Assembly (NCBI GenBank): GCA_021432635.1
Contig: MU270139.1
Span: forward strand, 1-64,000
Direction of reading: 5' to 3'
DNA: 64,000 nt
Source of the DNA: Thozetella sp. PMI_491
Taxonomy: Eukaryota; Ascomycota; Sordariomycetes; Chaetosphaeriales; Chaetosphaeriaceae
Shown here piece after piece: positions 1-9,350 of the stretch. The translations under genes and the position numbers were made by a program. Position 1 is the first letter of the stretch. Each line of letters opens with the position of its first letter. The notes beneath the pieces were generated by a model. The model saw only the letters and a program-made list of their open reading frames with translations, was not told the DNA's origin and did not search any database.

Positions 1-318
1 CAGGTCAACCAGCTAAAACCTGGGTTAATGGAGACGTAACGGTTAAGCCGCACGAAACAACTTTTGAGGAGAAGCCTATTGTCTTTGTCCGGGGTTCCAT
101 GGCCTCATTCTAAATGTCAACCACGGGTGCAATTGTATCTCGCGAGGCGTTTGATGTATACTATCTACTATAATGTATATGTTAAATATGCTATATAGTT
201 AATGTATAGTAGATTTAAGAAGGATATATTCCGTAGTTATCTCCTTTTTAAAATATGCCTGACAGGGTTCTGAAATGGTGGGTCTAGGCTTCCAATTTCG
301 GAAGGCTCTACATCGACA
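1..318. other. AT-rich non-coding flank
   Basis: No gene is visible. The stretch is AT-rich, with short TA-rich runs around 150-230, and has no convincing open frame. It is the left flank of the foldback element. Confidence 0.5.
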
Positions 319-867
319 CGCTGTGCTTTCCGAACGATAAGACAGTGGGACCAAAATTTTGGGCAACCACCACCACCACGCTGTTTTGCAAAATTTTCTT
401 AAACTTCTCCATCGATCTTAAAGCGCGAAAATGTAGCTGCAACCGTAAAAAGTAATCATTAAGATGGCTGTATCGTAAGCTATATACATATATATGATAG
501 ATATACGCGCATCTACTTGCGCGTATGTGCAAGGCAGACGAAGAAGAGTTGTTTAAAGCAGAAGTTTGCCAAAAAAAATTGGCTTAAGTCTGGGCATTTC
601 TTGGCATTTCCTTGGCACTTTTTTACCAAACTTAGGTGGGTTTAAATGGTATGCGTGCGCAAGCGTAAGCAGATGCGAGTATATCTATCATATATTTGTA
701 TATAGCTTACGATACAGCCATCTTAATGATTGCTTTTTTACGGTTGCAGCTACATTTTCGCGCTTTAAAATCGATGGAGAAGTTTAAGAAAATTTTGCAA
801 AACAGCGTGGTGGTGGTGGTTGCCCAAAATTTTGGTCCCACTGTCTTATCGTTCGGAAAGCACAGCG
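319..867. mobile_element. Foldback / MITE-like element with long inverted arms
   Basis: Two arms of about 210 bp (roughly 319-526 and 652-867) are near-perfect reverse complements of each other, with a few substitutions and one small indel, around an unrelated centre of about 125 bp. The outer ends are CGCTGTGCTTTCCG and its complement. About 25 bp inside each end lies CAGTGGGACCAAAA, a start often seen in terminal repeats of fungal Tc1/mariner-type MITEs. No transposase is encoded, so it would be non-autonomous. I could not define a clean target-site duplication. Small open frames on both strands of the arms are mirror images of each other and are not genes. A diverged single end of the same family lies at 7847-7900. 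Confidence 0.75.
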
Positions 868-970
868 GATACTAAGAGTGTAATAGAATTACCAACACTC
901 AAGATTGGGACCAATGCAGCATAGCCTGCTCACTTAGTGGCAGCTAGCTAATATCATAGGAAATACACCC

Positions 971-1004
971 CGCGCGCGCACACACACACACACCCACACA
1001 CACA
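971..1004. repeat. CG/CA dinucleotide microsatellite
   Basis: A short run of CG repeats passes into CA repeats with one interruption. Simple repeat; no gene association seen. Confidence 0.85.
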
Positions 1005-1184
1005 TCACCGTCTAGTTCAGTAGATGTAGAGTAGAACCAAGGCTTAAAACCGTACAGCCTTTAAGCAGGGTCAATTGGACAGCGTAAAGTAATAACAAAG
1101 ACATCAGCAACAAGCCTGTGGAAAAAGTTTTATGACAGCTCATAATAAATACAAAATTTACTACAGAAATTTTCAACAATTCAA

Positions 1185-1278
1185 GCTCGCCTAGCTCAGC
1201 TGGTTAGAGCGTGGTACTAATATTCTGTAAAGAATCTATGGTATGCCAAGGTCACAGGTTCGATCCCTGTGGTGAGCA
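1185..1278 (+). tRNA. tRNA-Ile (anticodon AAT), with intron
   Basis: All cloverleaf parts are visible. The acceptor stem GCTCGCC (1185-1191) pairs with GGTGAGC (1271-1277), with A1278 as discriminator. The D arm is GCTC/GAGC. The anticodon stem TGGTA/TGCCA surrounds a loop with AAT at 1219-1221, read as IAU after deamination. The T arm is ACAGG-TTCGATC-CCTGT. A 20-nt intron (1223-1242) sits directly after position 37, the canonical place for nuclear tRNA introns cut by the Sen endonuclease. The A box (around 1192-1203) and B box (around 1257-1267) are intact, so it should be transcribed by RNA polymerase III. Confidence 0.95.
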
Positions 1279-1279
1279 G

Positions 1280-1286
1280 TTTTTTT
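1280..1286 (+). terminator. Pol III terminator of the tRNA
   Basis: A run of seven T residues starts two bases after the discriminator base, the standard RNA polymerase III stop signal. Confidence 0.85.
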
Positions 1287-2314
1287 GCTTCTTTTCCTTC
1301 TCCTCTCATTTAATAATTTTGAAGGGCAACTTGTGCATTCTTTTTAGTGCTAAAGAAAGGGCACGTACATATCTGATCATAGAATAAATTTAAATTATTG
1401 GGAACCCACTTAAAGGTATGGCGACAAACGCAAGGACTAGTTCGCAGGGGGGCCAGAAAATGTAAGCGAGGAAATGCGTATTGTTTTATTCTTCCTAACA
1501 AGGAGTCTCGAGCTGCCCGGAAACTAGATAATACTAAAGTAAAACGTGAGGCACACCACCACTTTGCCCTAAATACACATGTGGAGTTCTCTCAGCTTCT
1601 TTCTAGCTTTGTGTTGCTATCACTAATTAGGGGGTATCTGTCAGCCCTGGTACTTGTAAGAGACTGCCAAATACAAAATGGAGCTAAATACTGACGAAGA
1701 GCGCTCAGTGCGGCAGGCTGGGCACACAAACACCCATAGATAGTGACTAGGTACCCAGTTGACTAATATTGTTATGGCTTATGGTGGAGAAATGGAGAGG
1801 TACAACCTCGGCATGCAGCCAAAGGAAATATTAGGAGCAGACATATACGCAAGTCGGTCCGAGATATCTATCGAGTGAAGTATTATGTCGCTTCATCATG
1901 GCCGCCCTCTTGCCGGGGTCAAGCAGCAGATAGTTGTTCTGTGCGTCACGAGAACCACGAGGTAGTAGACGCGCTCGTGGATGGAGCGTGGCAAATCGAG
2001 AAAAATTAGCCCCATAAATAGGAATCTTAATAAATGATATACTTATTCGTCAAGAAACCTAGTGAGTAAGTAAAGAGTTTGGGCAGCAATAGAAACTTTT
2101 ATTTGCACAGGCAGAAACGAAGAGGGGTGTCGGAGGACCCGCCACCAACCAGCCCCTGGTAGCCGCCCAACTGGCTAATTGCTCAAACTGCCACAGTCTG
2201 CTGGAATCAGTGCCTTCCATTATCCGAGCCAAGTACCTGAGGTAGCTAAAAGGTTGTTCAACCATCCTGTCACACTTCGTCGAATAACCCCGCATCTGCG
2301 CCCTAGCCGGTCTA
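1287..2314. other. Intergenic, nothing recognised
   Basis: Short open frames on both strands show no recognisable domain, no splice-supported extension and no good start context. It separates the tRNA from the 3' end of the SDR gene. Confidence 0.5.
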
Positions 2315-3163
2315 CTACTGGAAAGCAGCCAGCTTTTTAGCGTACTTGAGTTCGCCAACATCTTTCGGCGAGAAAACGCTGACCCTGCAGTCCCGAATGT
2401 CGGGGTTCGCGAGGATCGTTTGGTACACGCCGCTAAACTCGGACGCGCTCATCCTATTCTCTTTACCAAGTTCTTCGCAAATCGAATCGTAGTCTACCCG
2501 GTAGCACAGGTAGAGCTCGTTGAATCGAACGCTAATCTTTTCGTGGCAGATGACTGCCGCCATCGAGAACAAGGCCCCCTGAGCTATGGACGTAACACCA
2601 GCATATCCATTGTCACCGCCGCCACCTGTGCAAAAGGTCCATGTCGACTTGGGGCTCCCTTGTTCCAACAGATATGGCATTGTAGCACGATAGGCATCTA
2701 CATATTGTTAGAGCTCGTAATCCACGTGGCGAGTAGATTGGAACCTTGCAGTAGTCCGCAAAAAAGTTGACGGCAAAAATATGATGGAATTCGTCCATGT
2801 CGACGTTATGCAGGGCGTCTGGGTGGTGAAGTGTGCCAACTTTTAGGTATTAGATATGTTAAGGTCCCTAAAAGGCTAGGACTTTCGGAAGTTACCGGCT
2901 GCGAATACGTGTTGGAACGCGGGCAGCTTTCCATCCCTCACTTGTTGCACTACCGTTTTAACGCCATCTTCCTTGAGGATGTCGGCTTGCGCGAAAGTAA
3001 TGTTGCTTGTTGTTCCGCCGTAAGCTTCAACATGCTGTAAGACTCTATCTTCTGCAGCCTTGTTCCGAACGACCGCAAGCACGTGTTGGTTGCTGCGCAA
3101 GGCGGCGATGATGGCCGAGACGCCAATGTTGCCTGAGGCTCCGACCACCAATACTGTTTCCAT
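2315..3163 (-). CDS. Short-chain dehydrogenase/reductase (NAD(P)-binding)
   Basis: Three exons: 3163-2896, 2839-2750 and 2697-2315, giving 246 aa, a normal SDR length. The N-terminus has the Rossmann loop VVGASGNIG (residues about 6-14) that binds NAD(P). The C-terminal part, including a segment around YAYRATMPYLL followed by GGGGDNGYAG, follows the layout of fungal SDRs annotated as uncharacterised oxidoreductases. The canonical YxxxK pair is not obvious, so the reaction is unknown. Intron 1 (2840-2895) is GT-AG. Intron 2 (2698-2749) joins in frame only if it begins with GC (GC-AG); the nearby GT would shift the frame. Transcribed divergently from the Zn2Cys6 gene at 3856 and sharing about 690 bp of upstream DNA with it. 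If the GC donor is not used, the gene is frameshifted. Confidence 0.75.
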
Positions 3164-3855
3164 GGCTTAAGACAAGAGATGAAATGTGAAGTTCGGCTGA
3201 TGTTGCAAGCTGAAAACCAGATAGGATTGGTAGTGTCAGGATGTGCCTCTTTTATAGGCAGAATGTAACCTGAACTACTCGTGCCTTCCTGGCTTCACCA
3301 CTCGAGATGGTGCCATGTAAAGCTGTAGCGTCTGCACTATGAAGTCTGGTTTCCAGCTTGCCTCTTCGTGATGCATATTCTGGGCAAAACAGGCCAAGAT
3401 AGATTTGTAATCTGTCGGACATAGCTTTTGTCCTTCGGCCGAGGTCAGAAAGGGCGTTCCAGGTCGGAGCACTCGCGGTCCGTCTGCTCGTCTGCATAGC
3501 ATAGCTGATGTGGGGGCCTTTTCGTCGGTCGGCGCCGGGGCAGAGTTCCACTGAAGTGGGACCGGGAGATCGGAGCGCAACGCTAACCGAATATAGTTTA
3601 GGCGCCAAGGGTTATGTCAATACCCGTTCGACGGAGCTCACGGGGTTGCTCGCTCTTCCGCGACAAAGTACTTCCACCACCTTATCTCTTCCGAGACTGT
3701 ACGGACCGAGACGATCTTAACAAGACCGATGAACTCATAGGGGCTCCGTTCTCGTATCCTCGAACAAGTTAGGCGAAGCTGCAGACCAAGCACTTGGAGC
3801 TGTCCGCATACTCCTAGGCCAGGCTCTCTTTCCTCGGGGAGTCTGGTAAACTAAC
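3164..3855. promoter_or_regulatory. Divergent intergenic region, SDR / Zn2Cys6 factor
   Basis: 692 bp between the start codons of two divergent genes. Small open frames at about 3252-3720 have no recognisable product. The region must contain both promoters; I can point to no specific operator. Confidence 0.5.
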
Positions 3856-5826
3856 ATGGTCTACCAAGGCCCGTCTCGGGGCTGCTATTCGTGCAAGAGG
3901 CGGCGGAAGAAAGTGTGTCTCATCCCAGCTTTCCTGTTCCGCTATTTTCAGTAGTAGAATCTGCCTCGCTTTCGTACCTTTCTCTCTGCTATTCTCGCTC
4001 ATTCTCTTCCCTTATCTCCCTCGCCTGAACGCTTGGCACATGGCATCTTGCTGACAAATTTAATCATCACCTCTAGTGTGATGAAACTCGCCCGGTATGC
4101 TCTATTTCTTTGGCTTTCGTCTCTGCCTCTGTTGGACGCCAGGGAGACGCCCACCGCCTGTTCGGCAATGGTGGTATTGGGAGCGTCTAGGCCGACTTTA
4201 GCTAAACCCGATTAGTCATGTCTGAGATGTATTCGAGCTAATCGCACATGTTGCGGATACGAACATGCGGGAGTCCACTGGCTCTATCACTACCCAGCAA
4301 ACAGCATCGGAGAACTCCCGCCACCCATATCTGCAGCACGGAAATGCACGCTGCCGGCGCGGAAACCCATCCCTGGAACCGACATCATCCCTGTGGATGC
4401 CCTGCCTCCGGAGACAACTCGTGCGCAGAGCGATCTGCTATCGCTTTGGTCCTTCTTTTACGACTACTGCGTTATCCCGGCCAACCATGACCTTTCCCGA
4501 GGGTTCCTCTCCAACCTCGAGCCTCTAACCAACCGCCTCGGCTATGACTCTGACCTAGTGAGAGCCTGCCAGGCGATAGCATTGGGACACCATGGAAAGA
4601 TATTGTCTCGGCCACTTTTCACTGAACGAGCTGAGCAGAAATATGAAGCACTTCTCGGATCTTTCGCCAGCGCTATTGGAAACATCGCCACTGGGAGCGC
4701 AGATGAGAAAAGAAGAGTAGCCATGCTGCTGGGGATTTATCAGGTATGCTTCTTTTGGAGCTGGACCACACGTATTGTACAACAGTATTGCTCGATAGCT
4801 AACCAAGAGTAGATAACGATGGCTAGTGAAGCAGATCACGGCGACCATGTCATACATGCGAAAGGATTTGCGGCGCTTATGCGGCTCGGGAACTCGTCTC
4901 TGCAGCCCTTGAGCTTGATGCAGTATGAACGCTCACCAGGCCTTGGAAGGCGAATCAGAAAGGTTCGTGTACTCGGGAAACCGGTCCTGGGCACAGCTTG
5001 GTAAGAAATCGCTCACAATTTAGACAGGGTGCTAGCATATTTTCCGTCGCTGCCCTGAGCGTTGGAGATGAATGCTTAGATGACCTGCTTCTCGACCTTG
5101 AGCAGTTATGGGATGCCTCTGAGGACATATCTAGTGCGGACTACAGGAGCTCGTTGAAAAAGCAGTGTATGGCGCTAGATCGGCGCTTCGAGAGCTGGCA
5201 AGCATCCCGAGACAAGGATTTCCAACCGACCGTAGTGGCCAAGGTAAGCGACTGTCGAAATGCTGCGGACATAGCGGCAGGCTATTGGCCCGGGAGGGTT
5301 GAGGCCTATTTCGACCTCTACGTTGCCGGCGTCTGGAATATCTTCCGAACAGCTCGGCTCCTGCTTAATGCTCTGGTTGTTAAGCTTTCTGACGCCTCTG
5401 GGGACAGCAATAGCCGTGTGGATTGCATCCACACTGCAAACCGCTTAGCTGAAGACTTAGCCGCTTCCGTGCCATATCACTTAGCGGAAAATATGCACGA
5501 TTTTGTCAACAAACTGGACGCAAGAAAAGAGATGGAAGACGCGGGGAAGGTGCTTGGAGGTTTACTACTCATGCACCCTCTATACATCGCTTCTCGGATG
5601 TCATTTCTCTCCGAAAAGATCCGAGAATATATGCGAGCGTGTCTGATGTGGATAGGGTCCAACATGGGTGTTGGACAAGCCACCGTATTGGCGAAGGTAG
5701 GGACCGTTTCGTACTGTTCCATGTTTAGGAATGTAAACTAACCTCCCTGCACTGCAGAATCCAAATATAGATAGAGAATACCTAGAGAGTGGGCTACTGA
5801 TTATCTGGTCTGGCTTCCTCGGCTAG
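3856..5826 (+). CDS. Zn2Cys6 transcription factor with an 18-nt exon in the zinc cluster
   Basis: Six exons: 3856-3912, 4077-4094, 4216-4743, 4813-4962, 5028-5696 and 5758-5826, giving 496 aa in frame. The DNA-binding domain is complete, with Cys at residues 10, 13, 20, 27, 30 and 37 (spacing CX2CX6CX6CX2CX6C), but it is split over three exons. Exon 1 ends in KRRRKK, exon 2 is only 18 nt and encodes CDETRP, and exon 3 resumes with SCLRC. Introns 1 and 2 are long for a fungus (164 and 121 nt). The rest is alpha-helical and looks like the middle homology region of fungal regulators (Fungal_trans_2 type). The junction of exons 4 and 5 is the least certain. Neighbours are an SDR, an MDR reductase and a P450, so it may be their local regulator (inference). 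Confidence 0.82.
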
Positions 5827-6575
5827 TCCCGTATCGCAATGCGCATGATTAGGACAGCCACGAAATTTACAGCTAGCAAAAAGGATTGCTATATGTATTA
5901 GTTGATGTTACGATATCAGATTAGGACTTATGAAACAGCTGAATATCTGCTTCGGAGATTTGCATGTGCTAATGATTCGTCATTTTCGACATAAAGTCGT
6001 ACGTTGTCCAAGGCTTTAGGGGCCCATACATGGTGAGATTAGCACCGAAATTTCCCTTTGAGGACGCCGAATTTAGCATGTGCATGAACCACTGACAGTC
6101 ACTAAGCAGTCGCGGTACCCTAACCTATTAAAGCCAATATATGCCGGTTATGGATGCTTATTTAACCCCATTAATCTCTCTTGGGTTAGCCTTGCGCGAC
6201 CATGACTGCTTGTATATAGCGTGACAGCCTTTGGGTATTGAACGACGAAAGACGGGCGACGAGGGACAACAGTGGGGTTCGGATTAGAAACCCTGGAGGT
6301 GTTCAAGGATATGACATTTCTAGATGGTGGAGAAGATTCGATGTAGTCTTGATGCACGCAAATCGTTACCTATAAATACATTGGCCGTGGTCTACAACCA
6401 CCTTTCGCCCGAGCCGAGCAGAATTAAGCAACTTTTCCATGTGAGAAACATTTCAAGGTCATCTACCACCTCCCCTCACGCGTGGTATTATTATCCCAAA
6501 CTTCTGTCCACGTGCCAAAAAAAAGAATAGGAAACCTTCACAACCTCCAATTCACGTGGAAACAAACTCCTCATA
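5827..6575. other. Intergenic, promoter of the MDR reductase
   Basis: AT-rich, no supported gene. It contains the 3' region of the zinc-cluster gene and the upstream region of the reductase at 6576. Confidence 0.5.
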
Positions 6576-7589
6576 ATGGCGTCTAATACCGCGGCCTGGA
6601 TTACCTCACCATGCTCAAGACCCTTTGAGGTCAAATCCGCCCCGCTCGTGGCTCCAGCGGAAAACCAAATCCTCCTAAAGAATCGGGCTATTGCCATAAA
6701 CCCCCTTGATGGAAGGCTCCAGAAAACAGACTTCTTCAAGCTCCAGTACCCGACCATATTCGGCATGGACGTTGCCGGGGAGGTGGCGCAGGTTGGGCCT
6801 GGTGTAACACGTTTCAAAGTCGGCGACCGGGTTATGGGACATGCGAACGGCTTTGGCACAAGGCAGGACTCTGAAAAGGGATTCCAGGCCTACACTATCC
6901 TGCGTACCAATATGTGTTGCGAGATACCGGACAGTCTGTCCTTCGAGAGGGCCGTCGTGCTTCCGCTAGCTGTGTCGACGGTGTCAGCGGGCTTTTTCTT
7001 AGAAGATTTCCTCGGGCTTCAGCTACCGTCCGAGACTCCAAAGCCGACTGGAAAGAGCCTGCTAGTCTGGGGAGGCGCTTCGTGCTGTGGAAGCGCCGCA
7101 ATCCAATTCGCTGTCGCGGCCGGCTACGAAGTGATCACTACCGCCTCGGAGAAGAACTTCGCCTACGTTAAAAAGCTCGGAGCAAGCCAAGTCTTTGATT
7201 ACCATAGCCCGACTGTCGTTTCAGATCTTATTGGCGCATTCAAGGGGAAGACCTTGGTCGGAGCCTTTGATACCGTTGGGGGCCCCGCCTGGGCACCTAC
7301 GATTGAGGTGGTTGCGAAATCCGAGGGCCGCAAGCTCGTCATCACTATACTCAACATGTTTCCCGACGGTGGTGATGTCACAGTCAAGCAGTCACATGCC
7401 CCAATGATCATGCCCACCCCTGTTAGCGAGGCTATATGGTGTGGTTTTCTTCCTAAGGCTCTCGAGAGCGGCACCATAATTCCTGCTCCCGACCCCCTCG
7501 TTGCTGGAACTGGCCTGGAAAGCATTCAGGCAGCTGTTGATCTGCAAGCCAAGGGAACTTCGGCTCAGAAGGTTGTAGTTCTACTATAG
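6576..7589 (+). CDS. Zinc-less MDR oxidoreductase (CipB-like / enoyl-reductase type)
   Basis: Single-exon gene of 337 aa, a typical medium-chain dehydrogenase/reductase length. The N-terminal GroES-like domain contains NPLDGRLQ and a FGMDVAGEVAQVG segment. The Rossmann domain has the nucleotide loop VWGGASCCGSAAIQ (residues about 165-178). The cysteine cluster of zinc-binding alcohol dehydrogenases is absent, so this is a zinc-less quinone or enoyl reductase relative. The family includes CipB-like proteins and trans-acting enoyl reductases of polyketide clusters. It probably reduces a C=C or quinone with NADPH in the cytosol. Its position between a Zn2Cys6 regulator and a P450 fits a small specialised-metabolism group, but no backbone synthase is in view. 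The start is clear: ATG follows an in-frame stop-rich leader. Confidence 0.9.
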   Translation: MASNTAAWITSPCSRPFEVKSAPLVAPAENQILLKNRAIAINPLDGRLQKTDFFKLQYPTIFGMDVAGEVAQVGPGVTRFKVGDRVMGHANGFGTRQDSEKGFQAYTILRTNMCCEIPDSLSFERAVVLPLAVSTVSAGFFLEDFLGLQLPSETPKPTGKSLLVWGGASCCGSAAIQFAVAAGYEVITTASEKNFAYVKKLGASQVFDYHSPTVVSDLIGAFKGKTLVGAFDTVGGPAWAPTIEVVAKSEGRKLVITILNMFPDGGDVTVKQSHAPMIMPTPVSEAIWCGFLPKALESGTIIPAPDPLVAGTGLESIQAAVDLQAKGTSAQKVVVLL

Positions 7590-9350
7590 TTTTAGGTTGA
7601 TGCTGTTAGTTATTTGAAGGGACTTTCTATCAATAGGTAAATGACATCATCAACAGTGAGGTCTTATGAGGTCAAGATGTTGACACACTTGTTACGGAGA
7701 CACTCATCTTGAAGTTTGGAGGCCTTAAAGCCTTATTGAACTAGCTATATCCTCTGCTACAAGTACAAGAAATTCAAATAGAAAAGGAGCAAAACGACTT
7801 CACGCGTTATCGCGAGTCCTGACAGAGTCAGAGCGAAACTGCCCCTCGGTGCTTTCCAAACGTTAAGACAGTGGGACCAAAGCTTTGGGCGACCACCGGC
7901 TAGCACTTGTATATCGAAGCATGAGTAGCATGAGAAATTAGCACGATGACTAATGTATATACATGACAAAGCTTAACTATATAAACATTGAACAGAAGGA
8001 TTCTAGCAATGCAGATTGTGGCGCATCCTGCGGCACACCTTGAGCCTCACGCGATTTAAGTGGTATAATGAGCAACATAGGCAACCTCGATCATCGAGCC
8101 ATAGCCACCCACAGTGGCACTATTAGGGTTACCGGGCTAGAAGAGGTAGTTAGCATGGTGATGTCATTCAATTTCAACAGAGAGGACTTACCCATGAGCC
8201 CCCGACCTTGGCTCCCGGGAGGTCGCGGAGATTAGGCGAGCAGCCGCGCGCTATACGAAGCTCGAATGGGCTTTCTTGTATGAGATTGCGAACTAGTAAC
8301 AATAAATTTCCATTATCTCGCAGTCCTCGTGCATTTTCTATCCGTGCTGCAGCGGAGTTGCATGTGAAGGGACTAAAAGATCAATTGGCTTTGAATACCC
8401 CTGAATTTAGCCCATGTATCACCAGCCTTGTGGAATTAGATCCACGGGCCCTAGTTTAGAGCTATGTATGGTTATTTAATTTCTATATCTGTATTTCTTA
8501 ACCAGAGAGAGATACAAGTTGCAGCAAAGGAACCATAACACTCGGCAGTTAAAATAATGATTGGTGCTGGTGCCGATGCCAAGCGCGCTCACTTCTCTCA
8601 CGTCCAAATTTTAAATTTATATTAAAGCGTTTCTTCTCGATCCGAGGTCCATGGCAACATACCCAGGCAACCAGGAGTTGGTATCAGCTCTGGGCACAAA
8701 AAGACAAACTGTCCGCTGGGAATAGGTACTGAGGCAGTTTTAGAGCACAGCACTAGCACACTAGCCCAAATACCATAAAACGGAACGTTGTACAGCTATG
8801 CGCTGTACTGCTGTTAGTGATCTTACATAACCGCTTCAAGGATGCCCACCGCTATTCTATAGTATGATATTTAGGTGGGATGCTGCCAGCTGCTATCGGC
8901 ATGCGATAGCAATTCTCAATCCTAGCGTAATAATTGATGAAAGAAATCTATGAGCAGGGGTAGTTGAAATCTTAGAAAATGAGCTCAGCCTCACTATGCC
9001 AGTCAGTGGTTGCGTCATTTGTGGGTGGTGCCACCAGTTCGTTCCCGAGTTCTGGTGCCACACATGGTGACAGCCTCGTTATTTGGGCGATGTTCTACCA
9101 CGTACCACTATTGGTATTGAAATGGCTCTTTCAGCCGCAATAGCGCGCCGTGCCCCCGGCCAATCACATCACATTACATCCCCGAGTTTGTCGATGCACT
9201 CCTTTTTTAGCTTCGTCCCGACGATTGACGCAAACTCCATAAGTAAGCTTCACTTCAAGCAACCTCGGTACTTGTTTGAGGCCGCGTCAATGACCTGCTT
9301 CTAGTAAAGCAATATACATTCTACCATCATTCCGATCCATCAAAACGCTC
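7590..9350. other. 1.8-kb intergenic region with a transposon relic
   Basis: No supported gene. It contains the lone element end at 7847-7900. Open frames at 8208-8459 and 9083-9304 have no recognisable domain. The minus strand around 8190-8300 has a coding-like stretch ending at a GTAAGT donor, but I could not extend it into a gene. Confidence 0.45.
7847..7900 (+). repeat. Diverged single end of the foldback element family
   Basis: About 50 bp match the outer end of the element at 319-867, including GCTTTCC, AAGACAGTGGGACCAAA and TTTGGGCGACCACC, with several substitutions. No partner arm was found nearby, so this is a decayed or truncated copy. Confidence 0.7.

Noticed and set aside
308-787. 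Two small genes in mirror orientation
   Set aside because: They are the two arms of the foldback element read in opposite directions.
3252-3720. Overlapping small frames between the SDR and the zinc-cluster factor
   Set aside because: They overlap on both strands, lack domains and sit in a shared promoter.
4816-5018. Frameshift in the Zn2Cys6 gene, because other frames of exon 4 look protein-like
   Set aside because: A GT-AG intron at 4963-5027 with a CGCTCAC branch point joins the flanking exons in frame, so no frameshift is needed.
8190-8460. Possible minus-strand exon ending at a GTAAGT donor
   Set aside because: The coding-like stretch could not be extended to a start, a downstream exon or any known family.
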